Shown here in pieces: positions 34,721 to 45,000 of a stretch of 64,000 bases of DNA. The stretch is from Clostridium kluyveri DSM 555 (GTDB lineage Bacteria; Bacillota; Clostridia; Clostridiales; Clostridiaceae). Where the stretch lies: the NCBI RefSeq assembly GCF_000016505.1, contig NC_009706.1, positions 372,001 to 436,000 of the forward strand, in the 5' to 3' direction. The stretch's first letter is position 1, and every line of letters begins with the position of its first letter. Below the pieces are notes generated by a model. The model saw only the letters and a program-made list of their open reading frames with translations. It did no database searches and had not been told where the DNA came from. Made by a program: the position numbers and the translations under genes.

Positions 34721-36166
34721 CTACTTTTGTGCTTTTTCAGCTCGTATTGTTTTACCCTTTATGGTTTTATGTTGAAGTCCTTCGAGAACCATTTCAGCTT
34801 TACCAAAAAGTATATCCACGTAGGAAAAATTATCCTTTATATCTATTATTCCAATATCTTCAGGATTTACCCCAGGAATACTTGAAATGGTACCTGCCAC
34901 ATCTCTAGGTCGTATTTTTTTCCTTTTACCTGCACTTATATATATTTTTGTAATATCTCTGTTGAATTTTGTTGATTTATCTTCTTTCCGTTTAGGTGCA
35001 GATTTAAGTTTTTCATAAAATAGCTTTTTTCCTGTTTCAACTTCTTCTAAAGAGGGAATACTGCCTTCTTTAATAGTAATATGAAAATATTCTTCTATCT
35101 TTTTCAAATAGAGATATTCTTTAGGAGTAACAAAAGTTATGGCAGTTCCATTACTTGTAAAACGTCCTGTTCGTCCTATTCTGTGAATGTAGTTTTCCCT
35201 TTCCATAGGTATATCATAATTTATTATGTGGGTTATATTTTCCACATCGATTCCTCTGGCGGCTATATCTGTACATATAAGAAAAGTAAATTCCCCTCTT
35301 TTAAAGCTTTCGATTTTATCAATTCTTTCATTTTGAAGCATTCCTCCATGAAGAGCCTCACAGGAATACTTTCTAGCTTTCATTTGTAGAACTAAATCAT
35401 CTACGTTCTTCTTAGTTCTGCAAAATATCATGGAACTGTCTGGTCTTTCAGTATATATTATTTTATTCAATAGAGAAAATTTATAAGGTGCTTCTATTTT
35501 GTAGTACATTTGTGTTATTCTGTCTTTTACTGAGCTTTCACACTGAACCTCTATGTTGAGTGGATTTTCCATATATACATTGCATAATTTTAGTATTTCA
35601 TCAGGGATAGTTGCAGAAAAGAGAAGAGTAGTTCTATTCTTAGGAAGACTGCCTATAACGGATTCCACCTGTTCCATAAATCCTCTACTTAGCATTTCAT
35701 CTGCTTCATCTATAACTAAATATTTTATTTTTTCAAGGACTAAAGTATTTCTTTCTATATGATCCAAAATTCTTCCTGGGGTTCCAGTTACCACATGAAC
35801 TCTTTGTTTTAGTTTTTTTATTTGAAGGCTTATAGGTTCCTTGCCGAATACAGCAGTACAGTTTATCTTTTTTAACCTTCCAATGTATGAAAAATCTTCT
35901 TTAATCTGAAGGGCAAGTTCTCTTGTAGGAGTAAGCACCAATGCCTGTGGATTTTTCTCTTCTATTTCTATTTTTTCACAGATTGGTATTGCAAAAGCTG
36001 CGGTTTTTCCACTGCCTGTTTGTGATTTCACTATAATGTCTTTATTTTTTAAAATTAGGGGTATAACTTTTTCTTGAACTTCAGAGGGAGAATTATATCC
36101 AAGTTTTTGTAATGATTCTAATATAGTATTACTTAATTGAAAATCTTTAAAATTTAATTTATCCAT
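34721..36166 (-). CDS. dbpA: ATP-dependent RNA helicase DbpA (DEAD-box)
   Basis: 481 residues. DEAD-box motifs in order: Q motif, SQTGSGKTAAF (I), PTRELALQI (Ia), TPGRILDH (Ib), VIDEADEML (II), LFSATI (III), IAARGIDVENITHIINYDIP (V) and HRIGRTGRF (VI). The last 75 residues (KIYISAGKRKKIRPRDVAGT) form the DbpA/YxiN RNA-binding domain that recognises hairpin 92 of 23S rRNA. The role is in large-subunit assembly. Confidence 0.9.
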   Translation of the reverse strand: MDKLNFKDFQLSNTILESLQKLGYNSPSEVQEKVIPLILKNKDIIVKSQTGSGKTAAFAIPICEKIEIEEKNPQALVLTPTRELALQIKEDFSYIGRLKKINCTAVFGKEPISLQIKKLKQRVHVVTGTPGRILDHIERNTLVLEKIKYLVIDEADEMLSRGFMEQVESVIGSLPKNRTTLLFSATIPDEILKLCNVYMENPLNIEVQCESSVKDRITQMYYKIEAPYKFSLLNKIIYTERPDSSMIFCRTKKNVDDLVLQMKARKYSCEALHGGMLQNERIDKIESFKRGEFTFLICTDIAARGIDVENITHIINYDIPMERENYIHRIGRTGRFTSNGTAITFVTPKEYLYLKKIEEYFHITIKEGSIPSLEEVETGKKLFYEKLKSAPKRKEDKSTKFNRDITKIYISAGKRKKIRPRDVAGTISSIPGVNPEDIGIIDIKDNFSYVDILFGKAEMVLEGLQHKTIKGKTIRAEKAQK

Positions 36167-36324
36167 AGTTTTACCTCATATGTTTTTAATAATACTATAA
36201 TACTATTATGTACTGATAAAGTATAGTAAAAGTTATTTTTACATTAATGTAGTTTGTGAAAGGTAGAATTGTAAATTGATTTAAGATAGAATAGAAAACA
36301 AAGATTGTGCAGGGAGGTTTTAAT

Positions 36325-37287
36325 ATGAGTTACAAAATTTTAATTACAGAAAGTATAGAAGAAGAAGGGGTAGAATATCTAAAGAAATTCGGATATGAGA
36401 TAAAAATGCCACGGGATACCTCCGAGGATGTTCTTATAGAGGAAGTTAAAGATTGTGATGCCATACTTGTTAGAATGGCAAATATCACAGAAAAGGTAAT
36501 AAGGGCAGGAAAAAAGTTAAAGGTTATCTCAAGGTTTGGTGTAGGTGTAAATAATGTAGATATTAAAACAGCATCGGAGCTTTCCATACAAATTACCAAT
36601 GCTCCAGAGTCAAATAAAAATACGGTGGCAGAATATACCATGGGTCTTATTATAGCATTGGCTAAGAAGTTCTTTCTCTATGATAGAGGGCTAAGAAAGG
36701 GAAATTTCAAAGTAAGGGATATTTTAGGCATTGATCTTGAGGGAAAGGTGCTTGGAATTGTGGGCCTTGGAAGTATAGGAAAGCTTCTGGCATTAAAAGC
36801 TTCAAAAGGTTTTGGGATGAAGGTTATAGGCTTTAAACGCCATATTGATGAAGAGTCCAAATCACTGGATTATGTTGAACTTACAGATAGCCTGGATTAT
36901 GTGCTTGAAAATTCCGATTTTGTAAGTTTAAATGTTCCACTTACTAAAGCTACCACAAAAATTATAGGAAAAAGAGAATTGTCTTTTATGAAAAAGGATG
37001 CATTTCTTATAAATACAGCTCGTGGAGAAGTGGTAGATAATGATGCCCTTTGTAATGCTCTTTTAAATAAACAAATTGCAGGGGCGGCAACTGATGTATT
37101 TGATGGAGAGATACCTTCAAAGGATAATCCCATTTTTAAGATGGAAAATGTAATTGTAACCCCTCATAGTGCGGCTCATACCATAGAAGCCATGAAAAGA
37201 ATGTCTGTTCATGCAGCTATTGGCATACATGAGGTTTTAAGTGGGAATAAGCCTTCCTGGCCTGTAAATATCAAAAATAATCTATAA
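36325..37287 (+). CDS. D-isomer-specific 2-hydroxyacid dehydrogenase (SerA-like)
   Basis: 320 residues from ATG 36325 behind GGGAGG. The NAD-binding motif is GIVGLGSIGKLLALKA, the substrate Arg in NTARGEVVDNDALCNAL, and the catalytic His in VTPHSAAHT. There is no ACT domain, so it is the short form of 3-phosphoglycerate dehydrogenase or a related hydroxyacid dehydrogenase. No serine-pathway gene is adjacent. Exact substrate is open. Confidence 0.85.
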   Translation: MSYKILITESIEEEGVEYLKKFGYEIKMPRDTSEDVLIEEVKDCDAILVRMANITEKVIRAGKKLKVISRFGVGVNNVDIKTASELSIQITNAPESNKNTVAEYTMGLIIALAKKFFLYDRGLRKGNFKVRDILGIDLEGKVLGIVGLGSIGKLLALKASKGFGMKVIGFKRHIDEESKSLDYVELTDSLDYVLENSDFVSLNVPLTKATTKIIGKRELSFMKKDAFLINTARGEVVDNDALCNALLNKQIAGAATDVFDGEIPSKDNPIFKMENVIVTPHSAAHTIEAMKRMSVHAAIGIHEVLSGNKPSWPVNIKNNL

Positions 37288-37358
37288 TAAGCAAAGGGAA
37301 TGTATTTGGATTTTTTGTAAATTAAATTCGGATATATTCCCCTAAATTTACGGGAAAG

Positions 37359-38219
37359 TTACTGCTTATAAGTCTTATAATATTTATTTGGAGAAACTCC
37401 AAACATTTTTTTAAAAGCTCTTATAAAGTTGGAATAATCACCAAATCCAGATTGTACACAGGCTTCTGCTATATTTTTGCCATTTTTTATCAATAAATTT
37501 GACATAATGAGTCTTTTTTGAAGTATGTATGCATGGATTGTATAACCTGTTTGTTCTTTAAACTTGTGCATCAGATAATATTTACTCACATAAAACTCAG
37601 AGGAAAGAAAATCTATAGATAGGTTTTGATCTAAATGTCCATTTATATAATTTAAAATATCATTTATGCGTTCGTCATATTTAATGTCGTATAATTCTTT
37701 AGTATTTTTTTGTTTTAAAAATAATCTGTTAATGTACACTATAAATTGTAAAAGTAAAGAAATTCTCAGTGTTTCATAACCAAGGTCTTTGCTTTTAAAA
37801 GTATCTTTAATATCAAAAAGTATTTTTTTTATTATGTCAATCCAGTTATCTTCTAGTCTCAAAAGATTGAATCCTTGTTTTGAAGCTAATTCAAAGCAAC
37901 TTAGTAAATTACAATTGTTATTATATCTTATTAAAAAATCTAAATTTATCCACATAATTATTCGCTCGTAGATTTTGTCGGGATCTATTATTGCCTTGTG
38001 TATGTCATTGTTATTTATTAAAAGTATATCCCAGGGCTTTAATTTATAGGATTTACCTTCTATCAAATAAGTTACATTTCCACCTATAAATATTACTATT
38101 TTATCAAAATTATGATAGTGGAATTCGAAGGAAATGTCTTCTTGCTCTTTTAAATAAAATATTTGAAAATCAGTTTTTAAATAACCTCTCTTTATCTTTA
38201 AACCTTTATTTTCTTCCAT
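37359..38219 (-). CDS. AraC-family regulator with cupin sensor
   Basis: 286 residues. The N-terminal cupin (FEFHYHNFDKIVIFIGG, LKPWDILLINNNDIHKAI) is the usual sugar- or ligand-binding jelly roll. The C-terminal double helix-turn-helix has INGHLDQNLSIDFLSSEFYV and NIAEACVQSGFGDYSNFIRAF with FGVSPNKYY. It is divergent from the dicarboxylate-type symporter at 38383, which is its best candidate target. Confidence 0.85.
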   Translation of the reverse strand: MEENKGLKIKRGYLKTDFQIFYLKEQEDISFEFHYHNFDKIVIFIGGNVTYLIEGKSYKLKPWDILLINNNDIHKAIIDPDKIYERIIMWINLDFLIRYNNNCNLLSCFELASKQGFNLLRLEDNWIDIIKKILFDIKDTFKSKDLGYETLRISLLLQFIVYINRLFLKQKNTKELYDIKYDERINDILNYINGHLDQNLSIDFLSSEFYVSKYYLMHKFKEQTGYTIHAYILQKRLIMSNLLIKNGKNIAEACVQSGFGDYSNFIRAFKKMFGVSPNKYYKTYKQ

Positions 38220-38382
38220 AGATGATTTACCTCAATAAATATTTATTATATAGAAGTTATAGTATAAATATAATTATATAGTAGGGCATTTTTTGCCATA
38301 TTTCAAGCACTTTTAGCAATAAAAATAGCAAAAAATTAGAATATAATAATTATTAGATAATATAATTAGGAGGAAATTCACA

Positions 38383-39651
38383 ATGAAAAAGTTTCTTGGG
38401 GGATATAAATTTTCTATAGTACTGTTAGGCTCAATAATTATAGGTGCAATTTTAGGTATTTTTTTAGGACATAAGGCATCCGTATTAAAACCTTTTGGTG
38501 ATTTATTTCTAAATCTAATGTTTATGATAATAATACCACTGGTATTTTTTAGTGTTACTTCAGCCATAGCTAATATGAAAGGCATGAAAAGATTTGGTAA
38601 AATTATTGGAAGTACATTTATAGTGTTTCTGTTTACAGCGCTGGCAGCTTCTATAATAGGGATAATAGGTGTTTTTATAGTGGAGCCTGCAAAAGGCATA
38701 GATTATATGGCATTAAAACAAATTGTATCTGGAAGTAATGATTCATTGCAGCAAGTTAAGCACGTAGGAGTTTTTCAGCAGATTGTAAATACTATTACAG
38801 TTTCAGAATTCACATCTTTATTTTCTAAAAGTAATATGCTTCAATTGATTGTATTTTCAGTACTTTTTGGTATTTCAACAGCAGCACTTGGAGAAAAAGC
38901 AGAAACTGTTACCAAATTTTTCACTGCAGCTTCCCGTGTAATGATGGAAATGGTAAGAATAATAATGTATTATGCTCCTATAGGACTTGGATGCTATTTT
39001 GCTTCAGTAATAGGGGAGCTTGGACCTCAAATATTGCAGGGCTATTTAAAGGTTTTTATCCTTTATATAATTATATCCATTATTTATTATTTTGGTTTCT
39101 TTACTTTATATGCTTTTTTAGCAGGGGGGAAAAATGCAATTAAAATATTCTGGAAAAATGCTGCAGTTCCTACTATCACAGCTCTTGCCACCTGTTCCAG
39201 TGCTGCTAGTATTCCTGTTAACCTGGAATTCACAAAAAAGATGGGCGTTCCAAAGGATGTGACAGAAACAGTAATTCCACTTGGGGCAAATATTCATAAG
39301 GATGGTTCTGTAATTGGGGGAGTTATGAAAATTGCTTTTTTATTTGGATTGCTTAATAAGAATATGGCAAGCATCTCATCAGTACTTTCTATAATTTTTA
39401 TATCTTTTTTAGTAGGGGCTGTAATGGCTGCTATCCCTAGTGGAGGCATGATTGGTGAAATGCTCATACTTAGTATATATGGTTTTTCTCAAGGATTACT
39501 TCCTATAATTATGGTTATAAGTGTCATAATAGATGCACCAGCTACTGTTTTAAATTCAACAGGAAACACAGTATGTAGTATGATGATATCACGGCTTGTA
39601 GAAGGGAAAGAGTGGATTTATAATAGAGTAAGCGGAAATAATAATATTTAA
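38383..39651 (+). CDS. Dicarboxylate/amino acid:cation symporter (DAACS family)
   Basis: 422 residues, eight membrane helices plus two re-entrant loops expected. Family motifs are LFLNLMFMIIIPLVFFSVTSAIANM, ATCSSAASIPVNLEF (the serine-rich loop), LGANIHKDGSVIGGVMK and IPSGGMIGEMLI. It should import C4-dicarboxylates, glutamate or a neutral amino acid with Na+ or H+. The RBS AGGAGG is strong. An AraC regulator is divergent and a T-box-controlled aminotransferase gene follows. Confidence 0.9.
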   Translation: MKKFLGGYKFSIVLLGSIIIGAILGIFLGHKASVLKPFGDLFLNLMFMIIIPLVFFSVTSAIANMKGMKRFGKIIGSTFIVFLFTALAASIIGIIGVFIVEPAKGIDYMALKQIVSGSNDSLQQVKHVGVFQQIVNTITVSEFTSLFSKSNMLQLIVFSVLFGISTAALGEKAETVTKFFTAASRVMMEMVRIIMYYAPIGLGCYFASVIGELGPQILQGYLKVFILYIIISIIYYFGFFTLYAFLAGGKNAIKIFWKNAAVPTITALATCSSAASIPVNLEFTKKMGVPKDVTETVIPLGANIHKDGSVIGGVMKIAFLFGLLNKNMASISSVLSIIFISFLVGAVMAAIPSGGMIGEMLILSIYGFSQGLLPIIMVISVIIDAPATVLNSTGNTVCSMMISRLVEGKEWIYNRVSGNNNI

Positions 39652-39789
39652 CTTTATTTTTTATGTTGACAAACTAAGGATAAAGTGATATTGTATGCAA
39701 ATAAGAACTATTATCTATAGGTAATAAATTACTAATGATATGGAAGTTACAAATATGTTAGTAACACTTAAATATAGTAAATCGTTGAC

Positions 39790-40057
39790 AAGGAGATAAA
39801 ACTATACGTGCACTTAAAAGAGAGTTGGCGGTGCTGGGAAGCTGACAGAACGCAGTATAGAAAAGTAGCCTTTGAGAGTGTGGGTCAAAAGGACTTTATG
39901 AAGTTCTGAGTAATTCACAACATTGGGATTATGTTATAAATCCGGAATGTGTTTGCATTCTTTAATGAGTGGATGTTTTACATCAATTAAGGTGGTACCG
40001 CAGGAAGATGAATTTAAATCCTGTCCTTTGTATTTATACAAAGGACAGGATTTTTTA
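39790..40057 (+). promoter_or_regulatory. T-box riboswitch before the aminotransferase
   Basis: The T-box TTAAGGTGGTACCGC is at 39987-40001. The terminator AATCCTGTCCTTTGT with its complement and T6 covers 40017-40057. Stem I starts near AGAGAGTTGG and includes GGGAAG and AGTA elements. By analogy with the ilvA leader, the triplet before GCCTTTGAG is GTA (Val), near 39870; this reading is tentative. A possible promoter is TTGACA (39666), 17 bp, TATTGT (39689). Confidence 0.85.
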
Positions 40058-40090
40058 TTTTTATATATTATTAAAAAAGGAGAGATAAAC

Positions 40091-41281
40091 ATGAATTTTA
40101 AATATGCCCATAGAATGAATGGTTTAAATGCCTCTGAAATTAGAGAATTGTTAAAGATTACTCAACAACCGGAAGTTATATCATTTGCAGGAGGACTTCC
40201 AGCACCGGAGCTTTTTCCAATTGATGAGATAAAAGAAGCAAACAGACTTGTACTTGAAGAGGATGGAAAAAGTGCACTTCAATATTCAACTACGGAGGGA
40301 TATGATCCTTTGAGAAAATGGGCTGCAGACAGAATGAATAAAATGTTAGGCACTTCCTTTGATTATGAAAATATATTAATTACACATGGTTCGCAACAGG
40401 CTCTTGATCTTTCAGGAAAAGTCTTTTTAGATGAAGGAGATATTGTAATATGTGAAAGCCCTACATACCTTGCAGCAATCAGTGCTTTTAGGGCATATGG
40501 ATGTGAGTTTATTGAAGTACCTACAGATGAAGACGGTATGGTTATAAGTGAGCTTGAAAAGATACTTAAAACTACTGAAAGAATTAAACTAATATACGTT
40601 ATTCCTAATTTTCAAAATCCTACAGGAAGAACCTGGAGTATTGAAAAACGTAAAGAATTATCAGAACTTGCTGCAAAGTATAATGTAATTGTTATTGAGG
40701 ATAATCCTTATGGTGAGCTTCGCTATGAAGGTGAGCAACTACCCTCTGCTAAATCATTTGATAAAAGTGGAAATGTTTTATGTCTGGGCACTTTTTCAAA
40801 AATATTTTGTCCAGGATATAGAATTGGATGGATTGCTGGAGAGAAGGAGATTATAAAAAAATATGTATTGGTAAAACAGTCCACTGATCTTCAGTGCAAT
40901 ACAATTGCTCAAAGAGATATTGCAAAGTATCTTGAATTATATGATATTGATAAACATATAGCAGAAATTCTTAAGGTTTATAAGAAAAGGCGTGATTTAG
41001 CTATAAAAACAATGGAAGCAGAATTTCCAAAAGAAGTTACGTTTACAAGACCCCATGGTGGATTATTTATGTGGGTGCAACTGCCAGAAAATATAAATGC
41101 AAGGGATGTGCTTGAAAAATGTCTTGAAAGAAATGTTGCGTTTGTTCCAGGTGGCTCTTTCTTTCCAAATGGCGGAAAAGAAAATAATTTTAGAATTAAC
41201 TACTCAAATATGCCAGAGGATAAAATTGTTGAGGGAATAAAATGTATTGGTGAAGTGTTGGGGAAATTTATTAGGGGGTAG
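40091..41281 (+). CDS. PLP-dependent aminotransferase (class I/II, 2-aminoadipate/MocR-like)
   Basis: 396 residues. ATG 40091 follows AAAAGGAGAG; an in-frame start at 39923 falls in the T-box and is rejected. The PLP Lys is in GTFSKIFCPGYRIGW. Other motifs are FAGGLPAPELFP, THGSQQALDL, IPNFQNPTGRTW, EDNPYGELRY and FRINYSNMPED. The group transfers amino groups from aromatic, branched-chain or 2-aminoadipate substrates to 2-oxoglutarate. The T-box shows that the product is tied to one amino acid; if the specifier is GTA, valine is the likely one. The upstream transporter may belong to the same physiology. Confidence 0.85.
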   Translation: MNFKYAHRMNGLNASEIRELLKITQQPEVISFAGGLPAPELFPIDEIKEANRLVLEEDGKSALQYSTTEGYDPLRKWAADRMNKMLGTSFDYENILITHGSQQALDLSGKVFLDEGDIVICESPTYLAAISAFRAYGCEFIEVPTDEDGMVISELEKILKTTERIKLIYVIPNFQNPTGRTWSIEKRKELSELAAKYNVIVIEDNPYGELRYEGEQLPSAKSFDKSGNVLCLGTFSKIFCPGYRIGWIAGEKEIIKKYVLVKQSTDLQCNTIAQRDIAKYLELYDIDKHIAEILKVYKKRRDLAIKTMEAEFPKEVTFTRPHGGLFMWVQLPENINARDVLEKCLERNVAFVPGGSFFPNGGKENNFRINYSNMPEDKIVEGIKCIGEVLGKFIRG

Positions 41282-41479
41282 CATCCTAAGGGATTTTGAA
41301 TTGTAGAAGTACTGATATATCTTAATTTTAATTTCTTTGCAAGCTATTTGTTAATATGTTAATATATAAAATATATTTTGGATAAAAAATGTTTTTTATA
41401 TATTCTTCTTATAATATCGTTAAGATTTTAACATTTGGAAACAAATTAAATGATCAAAATAGATACGGGGGTACTTTGA

Positions 41480-43156
41480 ATGAATTTTAAATCAGATATA
41501 CAAATAGCACAGGAATGCAGCATGGAAAATATAAAGGATATTGCAAAGAAATTGAATATTTTTGAAGATGAAATTGAATTATATGGGAAATACAAGGCCA
41601 AGATTGATTACAATCTTTTAAAAACTACTAAAGGTAAAAATGGAAAACTTATCTTATGTACAGCTATAAATCCGACACCTGCTGGAGAGGGAAAAACCAC
41701 TACATCAATTGGAGTGGCAGATGCTCTGGCAAGGCTTGATAAATCTGTAGTTGTTGCACTAAGGGAACCTTCTATGGGACCTGTATTTGGAATAAAAGGA
41801 GGAGCTGCTGGAGGGGGATATGCTCAAGTAGTACCTATGGAAGATATAAATTTACATTTTACAGGGGATATACATGCTATGACCGCTGCTAATAATTTAC
41901 TGGCAGCCCTTATAGACAATCATATATATCAGGGAAATAAGTTAAATATAGATTCTAGGAGGGTTGTTTGGAGAAGATGTGTAGATATGAATGACAGACA
42001 ACTTAGATTTGTAGTTGACGGATTAGGGGGAAAGGTAAATGGAATACCACGAGAAGATGGTTTTGATATAACTGTTGCTTCAGAAATAATGGCTATATTT
42101 TGTTTATCAACGGACATAAATGATTTAAAAGAAAGAATTTCAAAAATAGTTGTAGGATATACTACAGAGGGTAATCCTGTAACCGCCCATGACCTAAAGG
42201 CTGAAGGAGCTATGGCAGCACTTCTTAAAGATGCTTTAAAACCCAATCTAGTTCAGACACTGGAAGGAACACCAGCCTTTGTACATGGTGGGCCTTTTGC
42301 TAATATAGCTCATGGATGTAATTCCATAATGGCAACTAGAATGGCAATGCATTTTGGAGATTATGTAGTTACAGAGGCAGGTTTTGGTGCAGATCTTGGT
42401 GCAGAAAAATTCCTAGATATCAAATGTAGAATGGCAGGGTTGAGACCAGATGCAGTAATAATAGTTGCTACGGTAAGGGCACTTAAATATAATGGAGGAA
42501 CACCAAAGACAAAATTAAATAATGAAAATTTAGAAACTCTTGAAAAAGGTATTCCAAATCTGTTAAAGCATGTGGAAAATATAACTAAGGTATTTAAGTT
42601 GCCGGCAGTAGTAGCATTAAATGCATTCCCTACGGATACAGAGGCTGAACTTAAGTTAGTAGAGGAAAAGTGTAGAGAATTTGGAGTGAGTGTGAAGTTA
42701 TCGGAAGTTTGGGCAAAGGGCGGAGAAGGCGGAATAGAGGTGGCAAAAGAAGTACTGAGACTTATAAATGAGGGTAAAAATGATTTTCAGTTCGCATATG
42801 ATGAAAAATTGCCAATCAGGGACAAAATAAGAGCTATAGCCCAAAAAATATATGGTGCAGATGGTGTTACTTTTACCAATCAGGCGGAAAAGGAAATAGA
42901 TGAGCTTGAAAAGTTAGGCTTTGGGAAAACACCAGTTTGTATAGCTAAAACTCAATATTCCCTGACAGATGATCAAAATAAACTTGGAAGACCAAAAGGA
43001 TTTAAAATTACAGTAAGACAGGTTAGCATTTCTGCAGGAGCAGGTTTTGTAGTGGCAATAACCGGTTCAATAATGAAAATGCCGGGACTTCCAAAAGTTC
43101 CTGCTGCAGAAAAAATAGATGTGGATGAAAATGGAGTAATAAGTGGATTATTTTAA
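41480..43156 (+). CDS. fhs: Formate--tetrahydrofolate ligase
   Basis: 558 residues, normal for the family. The P-loop is [15 protein letters not shown]. Other signatures are [34 protein letters not shown] and [16 protein letters not shown]. It makes 10-formyl-THF from formate, ATP and THF, the entry of the methyl branch of one-carbon metabolism. fchA follows 20 bases downstream and folD 57 bases after that, so the three steps to methylene-THF are encoded together. Confidence 0.97.
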   Translation: MNFKSDIQIAQECSMENIKDIAKKLNIFEDEIELYGKYKAKIDYNLLKTTKGKNGKLILCTAINPTPAGEGKTTTSIGVADALARLDKSVVVALREPSMGPVFGIKGGAAGGGYAQVVPMEDINLHFTGDIHAMTAANNLLAALIDNHIYQGNKLNIDSRRVVWRRCVDMNDRQLRFVVDGLGGKVNGIPREDGFDITVASEIMAIFCLSTDINDLKERISKIVVGYTTEGNPVTAHDLKAEGAMAALLKDALKPNLVQTLEGTPAFVHGGPFANIAHGCNSIMATRMAMHFGDYVVTEAGFGADLGAEKFLDIKCRMAGLRPDAVIIVATVRALKYNGGTPKTKLNNENLETLEKGIPNLLKHVENITKVFKLPAVVALNAFPTDTEAELKLVEEKCREFGVSVKLSEVWAKGGEGGIEVAKEVLRLINEGKNDFQFAYDEKLPIRDKIRAIAQKIYGADGVTFTNQAEKEIDELEKLGFGKTPVCIAKTQYSLTDDQNKLGRPKGFKITVRQVSISAGAGFVVAITGSIMKMPGLPKVPAAEKIDVDENGVISGLF

Positions 43157-43176
43157 ATAGCCGGGGAGGAAATATT

Positions 43177-43809
43177 ATGAAATTAAGAGATAAAAGTTGT
43201 ATGGATTTTGTGGAAGTACTGGGATCCAAGAGTGCAGCTCCGGGAGGGGGCAGTGCTTCTGCTTTAGTGGGAGCTTTGGGAGCAGCACTTTGTAGTATGG
43301 CTTGTAATCTTACCCTAGGAAAGAAAAAATATGCAGAATATGAGGAAAAATTGGAATTTATATTACAAAAGACCTATAAGCTGCAGAGAGAACTTTTAAA
43401 TATGGTAGATGAAGATGCAAAATGTTTTCTCCCTCTTTCTAAGGCCTATGGGATGTCAAAAGGTACCAAAGAAGAAAAAATGATAAAAGAGAAGACTTTG
43501 CAAAGATGTTTAAAAGATGCCTGTGAAGTACCCATAAATATCATTAAAAAGGCATATGATGCTATTAAACTTCATGAGGCTTTAGTGGACAATTGTTCAA
43601 AACTTGTAATAAGTGATGTAGGGGTAGGAGTTCAGTGTTTAAGAGCTTCAATAGTTGGAGCACAACTTAATGTAATAATCAATATAGGTTCCATAAATGA
43701 TGAGGAGTATGTCCATAAAGTAAAATCAGAAATAGAATCTTTAGTTAAAGAAGGTATTGAAATTGCAGATAGGGTATATAGTAAGGTAGTGGAGATACTT
43801 TCTATGTAG
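43177..43809 (+). CDS. fchA: Methenyl-THF cyclohydrolase (FchA, formiminotransferase-cyclodeaminase family)
   Basis: 210 residues. The family N-terminus SAAPGGGSASALVGALGAAL is clear, and the rest is helical with MVDEDAKCFLPLSKAYGM. FchA-type proteins interconvert 10-formyl-THF and methenyl-THF. It stands between fhs and folD with a strong ribosome site (GGGGAGG). Its presence matters because the neighbouring FolD lacks cyclohydrolase residues. Confidence 0.9.
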   Translation: MKLRDKSCMDFVEVLGSKSAAPGGGSASALVGALGAALCSMACNLTLGKKKYAEYEEKLEFILQKTYKLQRELLNMVDEDAKCFLPLSKAYGMSKGTKEEKMIKEKTLQRCLKDACEVPINIIKKAYDAIKLHEALVDNCSKLVISDVGVGVQCLRASIVGAQLNVIINIGSINDEEYVHKVKSEIESLVKEGIEIADRVYSKVVEILSM

Positions 43810-43866
43810 CAGCATATTTTTAAATAATTACTGTAATATATTTTGAATATAAAGGAGAACGTAAGT

Positions 43867-44721
43867 ATGGGTCTAATAATTAAAGGTAAACCCGTGGCAG
43901 ATGCTATAAGTGAAACTTTGATTAAAGAAGTGGATAATTTTAAAATACAAGGTATTATTCCTAAACTAGTTATAATAAGAGTCGGAGCCAAGGCAAGTGA
44001 CCTTGCTTATGAGAAGGGAATATTGAAAAGATGTAATGGAATTGGAATAGAAACATATGTAAAAGAATTTCCAGAAGATATATCACAAAGAGAATTTATA
44101 AGGGAATTAAGAAGGTTAAATGAAGATAGAAATGTAGATGGCATAATGGTATTTAGGCCCTTACCCAAACATTTAGATGAAAATATTATAAAATATGTAA
44201 TTACACCTGAAAAAGATATAGATTGTTTTAATCCCATAAATTTAGCTAAAGTAATTGCAGGGGATAGCACTGGTTTTGCACCTTGTACACCACGTGCAGT
44301 TATGGAGATATTGAAGTACTATAATATTGACGTAGAGGGTAAGTTTTCGGTGGTAATTGGAAGAAGCATGATAGTTGGAAAGCCTATGTCAATGCTTCTT
44401 TTAAATGAAAATTCCACAGTTACAACATGTCATTCAAAAACTGTTCACCTAGATAAAATTTGTTCTCAGGCAGATATATTGGTGGCAGGTATCGGAAAGG
44501 CTGAATTTATAGATTCAAAATATATTAAAGAAGGGGCTGTAGTTATAGATGTAGGGATAAATGTAGATAAATACGGAAAACTATGTGGAGATGTGGATAT
44601 AAAAAGCTGTCAGTGGAAAAATGTAATTGTGACGCCGGTTCCAGGAGGAGTGGGAACAGTTACTTCTTCTGTATTGGCACAACATGTTGTAGAGGCATGT
44701 AAACATAAAAACAAGCTGTAA
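43867..44721 (+). CDS. folD: Methylene-THF dehydrogenase FolD (cyclohydrolase site degenerate)
   Basis: 284 residues from ATG 43867 (AAGGAG 9 bases upstream; ATG 43843 overlaps it). The Rossmann domain has VIGRSMIVGKPMSMLL and VTPVPGGVGTVTSSVLAQH. The active-site tyrosine is Y48 (SDLAYEKGILKRC), but the lysine expected four residues later (Lys54 in E. coli) is I52. The Gln expected in the VQLPLP motif (Gln98) is F96 (MVFRPLP). D in KDIDCF is kept. Lys and Gln are needed for cyclohydrolase activity, so this is probably a dehydrogenase only, complemented by FchA. Confidence 0.9.
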   Translation: MGLIIKGKPVADAISETLIKEVDNFKIQGIIPKLVIIRVGAKASDLAYEKGILKRCNGIGIETYVKEFPEDISQREFIRELRRLNEDRNVDGIMVFRPLPKHLDENIIKYVITPEKDIDCFNPINLAKVIAGDSTGFAPCTPRAVMEILKYYNIDVEGKFSVVIGRSMIVGKPMSMLLLNENSTVTTCHSKTVHLDKICSQADILVAGIGKAEFIDSKYIKEGAVVIDVGINVDKYGKLCGDVDIKSCQWKNVIVTPVPGGVGTVTSSVLAQHVVEACKHKNKL

Positions 44722-44746
44722 TTGAGTAATTAAATACTATAGACAA

Positions 44747-44792
44747 GAGAGTCATCTTTTTAGATATAATAATCTCGAATGGACTCTTTTTT
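44747..44792 (+). terminator. Terminator after folD
   Basis: AGAGTC and GACTCT close a long AT-rich loop and run into seven T residues. Confidence 0.65.
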
Positions 44793-45000
44793 TCTATAAT
44801 GGTATTTTTTAATAAACAATATGGTAAAGTATATATAGATGTGAAATAGTTGTATTTAACAATAATTAAATTTGAAAATCATTCACGTGAGTTATCTTAT
44901 TAAGTAATTCTCAAAAATTACTTATCCCCAGTTTAAAAGGAGTCAGAGTGCTAGTGATATCACTCTTAGGATAAATTTAGGATGGTTGGAGGTTTTATAT

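Noticed and set aside
39923-40090. In-frame upstream start that would lengthen the aminotransferase to 452 residues
   Set aside because: The region is the T-box leader and terminator; ATG 40091 has a proper ribosome site and the normal N-terminus.
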